Of a DNA stretch of 6,988 bases, positions 1-6,071 are shown one piece after another. The stretch is from Methyloprofundus sp. (GTDB lineage: Bacteria; Pseudomonadota; Gammaproteobacteria; Methylococcales; Methylomonadaceae). The position numbers were made by a program, and so were the translations under genes. Each line of letters begins with the position of its first letter. Position 1 is the first letter of the stretch. The notes below the pieces were generated by a model, which worked only from the letters and a program-made list of their open reading frames with translations, was not told the origin of the DNA and made no database searches. The DNA lies in the NCBI GenBank assembly GCA_030619185.1, contig JAUXBW010000122.1:1-6988 (forward strand), given 5' to 3'.

Positions 1-468
1 TCATTCATCATTCCATAAATCAGAGGACATTTTCTCGATGATCTCAGATGCAAGGCGATCAACTTCAAAGGCAAGCTGTTCATCGCTGAGCGCTTGCGCT
101 TCAAGCGCCATCTGAGTGGATGCCGCCTTGATCTGTTCCTTAGCCTTTAAAACGGCACGATCTCTGATAACGCTTTCAATTTCTTTTTCAGGAATGACTG
201 CATACACAAAACGGCAATTCATGGCTTGAGCCATGCTTTGCATACTTTTGAGCGTAGCACTGCCTGACAGCTCAGCGGATTCCGCTTGAGAAACCCGCCC
301 CTTGGTAACACCAAGGCGGTTTGCCAATTGCGAGCCTGACATGCCAATTGCTTTACGGACTGTTTTAAGCCAACCTTCAGAGGTGGGCATTACATAGCCA
401 CCAAACTGTTTAAAGGCTTGGTTTACCTTGTTCTGATATTGTTTTAAAACAACCGCTTCGATGCCCAT
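1..468 (-). CDS. Mobile mystery protein A (HTH regulator, usual partner of a Fic protein)
   Basis: The 155-residue product matches the mobile mystery protein A family in length and layout. An N-terminal helical segment contains GGYVMPTSEGWLKTVRKAIG (about residues 23-42). An XRE-type helix-turn-helix follows at about 35-83, with QLANRLGVTKGRVSQAE as the turn and recognition helix. After it comes CRFVYAVIPE (85-94) and a charged helical tail. The ATG at 468 has an AAGG Shine-Dalgarno seven bases upstream (476-479). In this family the gene is normally followed by a Fic-domain gene, mobile mystery protein B, often on mobile DNA. Here the stop codon lies within ATGA at the window edge, so an overlapping downstream gene is likely but cannot be seen. 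The protein probably binds DNA and may control its own promoter (inference). Its biological role is not established; a toxin-antitoxin-like function with the Fic partner is only a suggestion. Confidence 0.88.
   Translation of the reverse strand: MGIEAVVLKQYQNKVNQAFKQFGGYVMPTSEGWLKTVRKAIGMSGSQLANRLGVTKGRVSQAESAELSGSATLKSMQSMAQAMNCRFVYAVIPEKEIESVIRDRAVLKAKEQIKAASTQMALEAQALSDEQLAFEVDRLASEIIEKMSSDLWNDE
439..452. repeat. 14-bp perfect palindrome at the start of the HTH gene
   Basis: TTGTTTTAAAACAA is a perfect palindrome located 14 to 27 bases inside the coding region of mobile mystery protein A. It could be a secondary operator site, but A+T-rich coding sequence can produce such palindromes by chance. 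Confidence 0.3.
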
Positions 469-514
469 TGGATGACCTTAATGTATCACTTAAACTATTA
501 TTTATTTATCTAAA

Positions 515-541
515 ACTATACTATACACAGTTATTAGTCAA
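515..541 (-). promoter_or_regulatory. Putative promoter of the mobile mystery protein A gene
   Basis: On the minus strand, TTGACT (541-536) resembles a -35 box. TATAGT (520-515) follows after 15 bases and a second, shifted TATAGT lies at 525-520. The 15-base spacing is shorter than ideal, so the exact -10 box is uncertain. The surrounding stretch (469-627) is very A+T-rich and has no gene. The -35 box lies inside the left arm of the inverted repeat at 534-590, which suggests that a protein bound there would block transcription. Confidence 0.45.
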
Positions 542-590
542 TATATAACTAAACCAAAAGTATCATTAAGTTTAGCTATATATTGACTAA
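534..590. repeat. Near-perfect 21-bp inverted repeat, probable operator
   Basis: The arms at 534-554 and 570-590 are reverse complements over 21 bases with one mismatch, around a 15-base spacer. Each arm contains GACTAA or its complement and the core TATATA. The repeat lies upstream of the HTH gene at 468 and covers its likely -35 box. That position suits an operator for the XRE-type protein encoded there (inference). An alternative is the end of an insertion element. Further GTTTA-like motifs at 491-497 and 511-518 could be extra half-sites. Confidence 0.6.
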
Positions 591-627
591 TTTGCTTTCG
601 AGCGTAGTTTACCCAAAAGTGTAATTC

Positions 628-1464
628 TCAATAAAAAAAACGCCCATATGAACTCATACCCGCCCCCTGATAATGTGAATGAATATGCTGGTAAACAGCC
701 TGGCTTAATAGCTCCAATTCATCGTCAGGGTAAGGCTCTTGCGACAAATACTGTAATGACTGGTTAATGGTTACCTTCACCTGCGCACTAACTTGAGTGC
801 TTTCGCGCCAATGCTCTAGCTTTAATTTCTCAGCCTTTAAGGTTCCCAAGGTCACTTTAGCAACCTTCTTAACCGCACTCTTTTCTTTTTTTGAAAGTGT
901 TGGTTTTTTCAATAAATCATAAATAGCCAAAGTTTCTTCATCCAGCTCTTCTCGCATGGCACGTTTTAGTTCAGGCGTTAATTCATTTCCCATAAAGTCA
1001 TTTAAGTTATCAAATGCTTCCTGAACCACTTTTAAATCTTTCCCTGCATTATATGCTTCAATAATTTCCTTATATTTCTCATAAAATTTCAAGCGGATAG
1101 GATTTTGACTCACCATCTGTTCCAGCTTTTTTTCAATCGCTTCTTGCAGGTTAAAGACCACCGCATTTTTATGCTTAGATTTTGCAAAGGCAATGCGTAA
1201 CTTATCAAAATCCAGGTTGCTTAAATCCACATAATCAGACTCGCGCACCTCTAAATCATGCTTTTGCTTATTAATCGCAGCTAAACAATAACGTACTAAC
1301 ACTACCTCAGATTTATTCGCCCGCCCCAATAGGCCATCGCTACGATCTGGCAGGTTAGAAAAGCTTTCTTTTTGCCAAGCATATTCTACCGTCCAGCCAA
1401 GATCTTCTAGCACCTCTTGTGTCGCGGCTTCAACTAAACCGTCTTCGGAATATTCGTAACTCAT
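628..1464 (-). pseudogene. hsdR: Type I restriction subunit R relic with large internal deletion
   Basis: The open frame encodes 278 residues joining the two ends of HsdR. Residues 1-63 carry the family's start, MSYEYSEDGLVEAATQE and GRANKSEVVLVRY. From about residue 70 the sequence is the HsdR C-terminal helical region, with RESDYVDLSNLDFDKLR, NPIRLKFYEKYKEIIEAYN, REELDEETLAIYDLL and ELLSQAVYQHIHSHYQ. Intact HsdR is roughly 1000 residues. The nuclease residues and all seven helicase motifs are missing; the junction lies near 1255-1275 and keeps the frame. I chose the ATG at 1464 because the family begins there and GGAG lies eight bases upstream; an upstream ATG at 1530 only adds residues from a repeat. 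The product cannot translocate or cut DNA. It follows the hsdM/hsdS relic and precedes the HTH gene, as in a decayed hsdMSR operon. A retained non-enzymatic role is possible but unproven. Confidence 0.85.
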
Positions 1465-1472
1465 CTTTCTTT

Positions 1473-1476
1473 CTCC
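1473..1476 (-). promoter_or_regulatory. Ribosome binding site that sets the hsdR start
   Basis: GGAG on the minus strand lies eight bases before the ATG at 1464. This supports that start over the ATG at 1530, whose extra 22 residues come from the inverted-repeat element. Confidence 0.65.
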
Positions 1477-1501
1477 ATAGTATTGCCTGTTAGATGGCTC
1501 C

Positions 1502-1661
1502 TCGTTCCCACCATCCTCGGTCACCGCCATTTATTTAAGCATTTTGCGTAGGATGTGTTGACGACAGGAAGCGCATCAATGACACAAAGATGCGCTTCGT
1601 ACCTCAGCACATCCTGTTTTCCTTAAATCAATGTCAGTAACACAGTCCTCGGTGGGAACGA
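1502..1661. repeat. 160-bp element bounded by 11-bp inverted repeats
   Basis: TCGTTCCCACC at 1502-1512 is the exact reverse complement of GGTGGGAACGA at 1651-1661. Between them lies a strong nested palindrome (1550-1615). The element fills most of the gap between the two hsd relics, where an intact operon would have little or no spacing. It has no open frame of note and looks like a non-autonomous, REP- or MITE-like intergenic repeat (inference). Its left end supplies the spurious N-terminal extension of the hsdR frame. Confidence 0.6.
1550..1615. repeat. Nested palindrome inside the 160-bp element
   Basis: The outer arms are AGGATGTGTTGA (1550-1561) and TCAGCACATCCT (1604-1615), with one mismatch. 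The inner arms GAAGCGCATC (1568-1577) and GATGCGCTTC (1589-1598) pair perfectly around an 11-base loop. The shape is typical of dispersed bacterial intergenic palindromes. No T-tract follows on either strand, so it is not an obvious terminator. Confidence 0.75.
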
Positions 1662-1684
1662 TGCTAGAATCGTGACAAAAGGAA

Positions 1685-2209
1685 TCATAACTGACTCCTG
1701 AAACCTGTTGATAAGGTATCGGTTAGCTGATTAATGGCTGAGATAGTATCCTGCTCTGTCAGTTCCGTTGAGTGTGCATAGCGGACTGTCATCAGGCGGG
1801 GGAGTAAGATGTCTCGGGCTTCTTTTACGCGTTGGTTTTGTGGCAGAATACCAGTCAGGTCGGGATACTTTTCTTCAATCAAACGCATGGCGGTATTCAC
1901 CGCCTCACTAATATCATCCGCCTCAGGCAGGTTTGCCAGATAATCATATAAGGATTTTTCAGGCAACATCATGGCTCCTGCTGCCAGATAATCTGCTTCC
2001 GTAGGCTCACGTTTACCCCTTGGGCCTTCTGGCATATTGACTGCTATATCTTGTTTGGCGCGTTCATAACGGTTTTGTGCATAGCGTAATAAAATCAAGC
2101 CTAAAACGGGGTCTTTATATTCAGCGGCGGTTAGTTTTGAATTAGCACGAAGATTATCCGCACTATCCCAGAGATTAGCTTCAAGTTGCTTGATTTGTTT
2201 TTGGTTCAT
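1685..2209 (-). pseudogene. hsdM: Type I methylase hsdM start fused to HsdS-like end
   Basis: The open frame encodes 174 residues. Residues 1-125 are the N-terminal helical domain of HsdM: QLEANLWDSADNLRAN, EYKDPVLGLILLRYAQNRYE, then MLPEKSLYDYLANLPE and a PDLTGILP segment. Directly after this comes RVKEARDILLPRLM (127-140), a motif typical of the HsdS C-terminal end. The last 34 residues are not recognised. The whole methyltransferase domain, with its SAM-binding and NPPF motifs, and both HsdS target-recognition domains are gone. The DNA junction is near 1830-1842. Intact HsdM is about 500 residues. I chose the ATG at 2209 because HsdM homologues begin MNQKQIKQLE; an upstream ATG at 2248 lies in a repeat element. 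The gene heads the relic operon, before hsdR. It cannot methylate DNA. The HsdS assignment rests on one short motif. Confidence 0.8.
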
Positions 2210-2230
2210 TTTGCCTGTTATGATTGATAA

Positions 2231-2349
2231 GGAACGTGCACAACACACTTTTACATCATTAATAGGGGGCGCAGGTCTTTAGCCTGCATTTTAAAAGGCG
2301 GACTAAAGATCCGCACCCCATTGTGCTCATGTTATTTCGTGCACGTTCC
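2231..2349. repeat. 119-bp MITE-like element with 11-bp inverted ends
   Basis: GGAACGTGCAC at 2231-2241 is the exact reverse complement of GTGCACGTTCC at 2339-2349. Two facing REP-like hairpins lie inside (2265-2319). The element stops 21 bases before the hsdM start, so it probably displaced that gene's promoter. It has no coding capacity and looks like a non-autonomous mobile repeat. Its right end is shared with the element at 3971. Confidence 0.7.
2265..2319. repeat. Pair of facing REP-like hairpins (REPIN/BIME-like)
   Basis: The first unit (2265-2287) begins GGGG and forms the stem GCAGG/CCTGC around the loop TCTTTAG. The second (2319-2297, minus strand) also begins GGGG and forms GCGGA/TCCGC around CTAAAGA. 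The two share ATCTTTAG-type cores and point toward each other across a short A+T-rich spacer. This is the layout of REP doublets spread by RAYT transposases; no such gene is in the window. Confidence 0.7.
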
Positions 2350-2351
2350 TG
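2331..2351 (-). repeat. Left copy of a 21-bp inverted repeat flanking the hydrolase segment
   Basis: Read on the minus strand, this stretch contains GGAACGTGCACGAAATAAC preceded by CA. It is identical over 21 bases to 3969-3989 on the plus strand. The two face each other about 1.6 kb apart and enclose the decayed region and the hydrolase gene. Confidence 0.75.
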
Positions 2352-2358
2352 CTCTGAG

Positions 2359-2469
2359 TCAACGATAGTCTTTAAACTTATCTTGAAAATTAGGTCTGTT
2401 AAATACTTTTTGTTCTGCAACCCACATTTCAGTACCCGACTTTTTGAAGCCGTTAGCCAATTTTAGATT
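2359..2469 (-). pseudogene. Short unrecognised gene remnant
   Basis: A minus-strand frame bounded upstream by a stop encodes 36 residues, ending EMWVAEQKVFNRPNFQDKFK then DYR and TGA. The amino-acid mix looks protein-like, with aromatic and charged residues well spread. There is no clear start codon or ribosome binding site for it. It could be the tail of a lost gene, or chance coding. I do not recognise the family. Confidence 0.25.
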
Positions 2470-2578
2470 TTAGCAGTTATTTGTCAGCTTTAGATATTCC
2501 ACGCCTTTTTTCATAATCACTTATTGGGTACTCATATCTTTACCTGATTACGTACAACTCTCAGCCATAGTAGAGTAG

Positions 2579-2850
2579 AGCTTAAACCTATCTCATTTTG
2601 AGGTATGGTCTAACAAGTCAGACATCCCATGGAGGGCAATTAAGCCACACTTAGAAAATACTCTTGAAAAAGCCCGTGCTTTGTGGCCAAATGCGCTATG
2701 GCTGAAGAACACAAAGAAGCTCTCAGAAAGCACTGGGGATTACTGCACAAAGATTTTCAAATACAAACTAAACGGTTACGTATCCATTGTTCCTGTCTGT
2801 ACAGGAGTGACATTTCCTTTGCACTTTCATCTGCGCGAGCAAAACAGTGA
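2579..2850 (+). pseudogene. Frameshifted remnant of an unrecognised protein
   Basis: Two overlapping plus-strand frames look like pieces of one protein. The first, open from 2579, reads LSHFEVWSNKSDIPWRAIK then PHLENTLEKARALWPNAL up to about 2698. The second starts at ATG 2698, in another frame, and reads MAEEHKEALRKHWGLLHK then DFQI, ending at TGA 2848-2850. Both parts are rich in helix-forming and tryptophan residues, and the join near 2696-2700 would need a single-base indel. No start codon is evident for the first part, since a stop lies at 2576-2578. The TGA overlaps the GTG start of the hydrolase gene. I do not recognise the family. The rest of 2350-2846 holds nothing else I can support. 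Confidence 0.4.
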
Positions 2851-3899
2851 AAACAAATAACTACGCCATATTATCGGGAACTATTAAACCCTCGTTACTA
2901 CTCCAGTTACTTAAATTACTCATACTCTCTGTATTTCTGGTGAGTATTGTGGCTTGTGTTCCCATGACACATCCTTCCGGCCCGGTTATTTCAACTGGTC
3001 AACTTTCAAACAATGTTTATATTACCCCCGATGGTAGTCATTTGCCTTTAAAAAAATGGCACACTCGTGGGCAAAAAACCAAAGCCATCATTATCGCTGT
3101 TCATGGCTTTAACGATTACAGTCATTTCTTTCAACAAGCGGGGAGCTATTTAAGTCAACATCAAATTATCACTTATGCCTATGATCAGCGTGGTTTTGGT
3201 GGTAGCCCCCATCGTGGGTTATGGGCGGGCATTAACACTTACATAGCTGACCTGGAGAGTTTCATTCAGCTAGTAAAATATGAACACCCTGCTGTTCCTG
3301 TTTTTATTTTAGGCCATAGCATGGGCGGAGCAATCGTCATCTCGGCTATGTCTCAGCCCAGTCGTTCATCTGTCAAAGGTATTATCCTAGTTGCACCTGC
3401 AGTATGGTCTCGGCAGACTATGCCCTGGTACCAAAATCTGGTTTTATGGACTTTATCTCATACAGTCCCATGGATGACTCTAACGGGGCAGGATATGGGC
3501 ATAACCCCTTCTGATAATATTGAAATGTTAAGGGCTATGAGTCAGGATCCGCTGATCATTAAAGAAACCCGGATTGAAAGTATTTATGGTCTGGTTAATT
3601 TGATGGATCAGGCCTATTACAATGCCCCGTTGATTTCTACAAACACTCTCCTGCTCTATGGAGAAAAAGATGAAGTCATTCCCAAAGAACCCACTTATCA
3701 ATTTTTAAAAAATTTACCGGATACTAGGCCAAAGCACACCATTATTGCCTTTTATAAAAATGGTTATCACATGCTATTGCGCGACCTTGATGCGCCTATT
3801 TTATGGCACGATATAGATTTCTGGATTAATTCGCTAACTACCCCTCTCCCTTCTCGCGCTGATAAACGGGCGCAAAAATTACTCAACAACCAGGACTGA
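2847..3899 (+). CDS. Lipoprotein alpha/beta hydrolase (monoacylglycerol lipase-like)
   Basis: The 350-residue protein is a serine hydrolase of the Hydrolase_4 (serine aminopeptidase S33 / monoacylglycerol lipase) type. It opens with a hydrophobic signal segment (about 17-36) ending in the lipobox IVAC, so Cys37 should be lipidated and the enzyme anchored in the cell envelope. The oxyanion-hole region is HGFNDYS (86-92), DQRGFGGS follows at 113-120, and the nucleophile elbow is GHSMGG with Ser158. The other likely triad residues are Asp275 (YGEKDEVIP) and His308 (NGYHM). All catalytic parts are present and the length is normal, so it should be active. The substrate is probably a glycerolipid or lysophospholipid ester, but this is family-level inference. 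The start is GTG, without a convincing ribosome binding site; no in-frame alternative keeps the signal peptide. It is convergent with tsaE and sits among repeats. Confidence 0.88.
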   Translation: MKTNNYAILSGTIKPSLLLQLLKLLILSVFLVSIVACVPMTHPSGPVISTGQLSNNVYITPDGSHLPLKKWHTRGQKTKAIIIAVHGFNDYSHFFQQAGSYLSQHQIITYAYDQRGFGGSPHRGLWAGINTYIADLESFIQLVKYEHPAVPVFILGHSMGGAIVISAMSQPSRSSVKGIILVAPAVWSRQTMPWYQNLVLWTLSHTVPWMTLTGQDMGITPSDNIEMLRAMSQDPLIIKETRIESIYGLVNLMDQAYYNAPLISTNTLLLYGEKDEVIPKEPTYQFLKNLPDTRPKHTIIAFYKNGYHMLLRDLDAPILWHDIDFWINSLTTPLPSRADKRAQKLLNNQD

Positions 3900-3922
3900 G
3901 AGCAATATCAGCAACTCCGCCC

Positions 3923-3938
3923 CCTTGTTTGTACAAGG
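3923..3938. other. Small hairpin after the hydrolase gene
   Basis: CCTTGT and ACAAGG pair around the four-base loop TTGT, 24 bases past the hydrolase stop. No T-run follows on the plus strand (the next bases are AATAATAAAA), so it is at best a weak terminator or processing site. Confidence 0.3.
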
Positions 3939-3968
3939 AATAATAAAAACTGTCGACTCTGGATCTAA

Positions 3969-3989
3969 CAGGAACGTGCACGAAATAAC
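3969..3989 (+). repeat. Right copy of the 21-bp inverted repeat
   Basis: This is identical over 21 bases to the minus strand of 2351-2331. It also forms the left end of the 156-bp element at 3971-4126, so it may be a mobile-element terminus shared by several copies. Confidence 0.75.
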
Positions 3990-4126
3990 TTCGACAACTA
4001 GCTTGTGTTTATATTCGTCTTCTGCGTTGTAGAAATAGTTACATAACTAGCTATGCGCCTGTTGTCGCGCCTTGAAGACAAACAAAAAACCGGTGTCAAA
4101 TGCACAAGTTATTTCATTCCCATTCC
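3971..4126. repeat. 156-bp inverted-repeat element between hydrolase and tsaE
   Basis: The left end (3971-3991) and right end (4126-4106, minus strand) match at 17 of 21 positions, both following the pattern GGAAYGKGMAYGAAATAA. The interior holds short palindromes such as TAGTTACATAACTA and a weakly paired GTCTTC/GAAGAC pair. I see no gene in it. It fills most of the 252-base gap between the two convergent genes and resembles a MITE-like repeat. The family appears again in part at 2331 and 6178. Confidence 0.6.
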
Positions 4127-4151
4127 TTACCATAAATCACCTGCAACCCGA

Positions 4152-4583
4152 CTAAATATTAATTCCCTCAGGTATTTTATCAATTGCTAATTTACGCCCA
4201 TTATCTGTCGTAGTTAACGATATAATCATATCTGGATCCGCTAAATAACCCTTGCCTTTTTCTGGCCATTCAAAAAAACAGAGACTTTTTTCTTGTAAAT
4301 AATCATTTATACCAATCCACTCTAGCTCTTCAGGATCCACGATGCGATATAGATCAAAATGAAAATACAGCCGTTTATTCAGTAGGTACTCTTCAACTAT
4401 ATTATATGTCGGGCTTTTTACCGTGCCTTTATGCCCTGCTGCGCGCATAAAGCCTCGCACTAAAGTCGTTTTCCCTGCACCCAGATCACCCTTAAGAAAG
4501 ACCACACACTTTTCAGGAAGTGCGTTAAACAGTTGCGCACCGAAAGCTTCGGTTTCTTCTGCTGTATTTAATAAGAACTGCAT
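4152..4583 (-). CDS. tsaE: tRNA threonylcarbamoyladenosine biosynthesis ATPase TsaE
   Basis: This 143-residue cytoplasmic ATPase works with TsaB, TsaC and TsaD to make the t6A modification at position 37 of ANN-decoding tRNAs. TsaE drives turnover of the TsaBD complex. The Walker A motif GDLGAGKT is at residues 32-39, the family's SPTY element at 57-60, HFDLYR at 75-80 with its conserved Asp77, and FFEWPEK at 103-109 replaces Walker B. Length and motif order are normal for the family. The ATG lies two bases after the nnrD stop, so the two genes are very likely co-transcribed and perhaps translationally coupled; a GAGG about 13 bases upstream is a rather distant ribosome binding site. No terminator is evident downstream, where the repeat element begins after about 25 bases. 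The usual follower amiB is not present. Confidence 0.96.
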   Translation of the reverse strand: MQFLLNTAEETEAFGAQLFNALPEKCVVFLKGDLGAGKTTLVRGFMRAAGHKGTVKSPTYNIVEEYLLNKRLYFHFDLYRIVDPEELEWIGINDYLQEKSLCFFEWPEKGKGYLADPDMIISLTTTDNGRKLAIDKIPEGINI

Positions 4584-4585
4584 GA

Positions 4586-6049
4586 CTAATTTACCACCTC
4601 TGCTAATAGTTGTAAGACATCACTGGCACATAAACCACGCTGGCCTTTACGGGCTGCTGCTTTATCTGCTGCTAGCCCATGCAGATAGACACCTTGCTTT
4701 GCGGCTTCAAGCAAAGAAAATTTCTGTGCTAATAAACCACCCATCAAGCCGGACAAAACATCTCCCATACCTGCTGAAGCCATACCTGGATTGCCTGTAC
4801 TATTGACGTACACGTCATCCCCAGCGCACACAAGAGTCCCTGCACCTTTCAAAACACAGACACCACCATATTGTTGCTGTATAGCACGCACTGCCTTATA
4901 TCGATCCAGTAATATATCAGCTGTAGAACAGTGCAATAATCGCGCTGCTTCGCCGGGGTGAGGCGTTAATATCCAGTTTTTTGAATATACCGGCTTTTGT
5001 GCCAGTAAATTCAACGCATCCGCATCAATAACGCGCGGACAATCCAAACTGATTAGCTGTGACCAGATGTTCTGCGCCCATAAGCGTTGTGCCATACCAG
5101 GGCCTAACACCAGGACTGTTACCTGGGTCAATAATTCAGAAATATCTGCTAACTGTTCTAGTGCATGGCCCATTAATTCAGGACAAAACAAATGGGTTTG
5201 TAAGGCATGCTCTCTACGTGTTGCAACACTGACTAGCCCTGCACCCGTGTTTAAAACTGCTTTTGCTGCCAGATGCACGGCACCCGCATAGCCATAATCG
5301 CCACCCACCACTAGCACATGCCCAAAATCGCCTTTATGCGCACTGGCATGACGTTTAGCCAGCCGGAGTGGCAATATCAAATGCTCCTTACTCTGCACGG
5401 ATTGAATAAGCGTATGCGGTATCTCTAAATCAGCAAAAATCACTGTACCACAATAGTCGCTAGCTAAGCCGGTATATAGACCCTTTTTTAAAACAATAAA
5501 AGTAAGCGTAAAATCAGCAACGATTGCACTACCCAGAATATTACCTGTATCCGCATTTAAGCCGGAGGGAATATCAACGGCTAACACAGGAACCTCTAGC
5601 TGATTGATATGGGCAATAGCATCAGCAAATACTCCCGCCACGGCACGGTCTAAGCCTGTACCAAACAACGCATCAACCACTAAATGAGTTGAATGATTGA
5701 GCACCTGATAATCCTGCAATACCCTTCCCCCGGCCTCTACAAATGCACACCTTGCAAGTGCTGCATCTCCTTTTAATTTTTCTGCCGCCACCAAGGAAAC
5801 CAATTGCACGCTATACCCTGCGGCTAAAGCGATAGCTGCAATTAAATAACCATCGCCGGCATTATTACCTGCACCACACAGAATAGATAATTTTGTTGCT
5901 GCAGGATAATGCGTTTTTACGGCCTTAAAACCTGCTTCTGCCGCCTTAGTCATTAATTGAAAGCCGGTCACACCAGGCATCTCTTGAGCCATTCTATCTA
6001 TATCTCTGGCCTGCTGAGCTGAATATAGTTTTGTGGGTAATGTTTGCAT
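4586..6049 (-). CDS. nnrD: Bifunctional NAD(P)HX epimerase/dehydratase
   Basis: The 487-residue enzyme repairs hydrated NADH and NADPH. The N-terminal YjeF_N domain (about 1-215) epimerises the R and S forms; it shows GAGNNAGDGY (59-68), DALFGTGLD (126-134) and VDIPSGLN (about 158-165). The C-terminal ribokinase-like domain (about 235-487) dehydrates S-NAD(P)HX using ADP in bacteria; it shows HKGDFGHVLVVGG (238-250), LTPHPGEAARLL and the nucleotide-site motif GNPGMASAGMGD (419-430) with likely catalytic Asp430. Length is normal (about 515 in E. coli). I chose the ATG at 6049 because homologues begin near LPTKLYSAQQARDIDR. A longer frame from 6157 would run through a terminator hairpin. No good ribosome binding site precedes 6049, which is odd. 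tsaE follows after two bases, as in many gammaproteobacteria. Some annotations use the older name yjeF. Confidence 0.95.
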   Translation of the reverse strand: MQTLPTKLYSAQQARDIDRMAQEMPGVTGFQLMTKAAEAGFKAVKTHYPAATKLSILCGAGNNAGDGYLIAAIALAAGYSVQLVSLVAAEKLKGDAALARCAFVEAGGRVLQDYQVLNHSTHLVVDALFGTGLDRAVAGVFADAIAHINQLEVPVLAVDIPSGLNADTGNILGSAIVADFTLTFIVLKKGLYTGLASDYCGTVIFADLEIPHTLIQSVQSKEHLILPLRLAKRHASAHKGDFGHVLVVGGDYGYAGAVHLAAKAVLNTGAGLVSVATRREHALQTHLFCPELMGHALEQLADISELLTQVTVLVLGPGMAQRLWAQNIWSQLISLDCPRVIDADALNLLAQKPVYSKNWILTPHPGEAARLLHCSTADILLDRYKAVRAIQQQYGGVCVLKGAGTLVCAGDDVYVNSTGNPGMASAGMGDVLSGLMGGLLAQKFSLLEAAKQGVYLHGLAADKAAARKGQRGLCASDVLQLLAEVVN

Positions 6050-6071
6050 GTTAGAGGTTTTTTGTCGTGAT

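Noticed and set aside
1465..1530. Upstream start for the hsdR relic at 1530
   Set aside because: The extension overlaps the end of the 160-bp element and lacks the good ribosome binding site present before 1464.
2210..2248. Upstream start for the hsdM relic at 2248
   Set aside because: Its extra 13 residues come from the end of the 119-bp repeat element; HsdM homologues start at MNQKQIKQLE.
2793..2804. Possible LexA box CTGTCTGTACAG
   Set aside because: The spacing between CTGT and ACAG is four bases, whereas the gammaproteobacterial LexA site has eight.
3923..3938. Terminator for the hydrolase gene
   Set aside because: The six-base stem is not followed by a T-run, so it does not meet the pattern of an intrinsic terminator.
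3971..4126. Small structured RNA gene in the 156-bp element
   Set aside because: The internal pairing is weak and there is no promoter or terminator signal; an inverted-repeat element explains the structure better.
4423..4806. Plus-strand open frame of 127 codons
   Set aside because: It is antisense to tsaE and the end of nnrD, both clear genes with conserved motifs, and its translation shows no recognisable domain.
5067..5291. Plus-strand open frame of 74 codons
   Set aside because: It lies wholly antisense within nnrD and has no domain or independent start signal.
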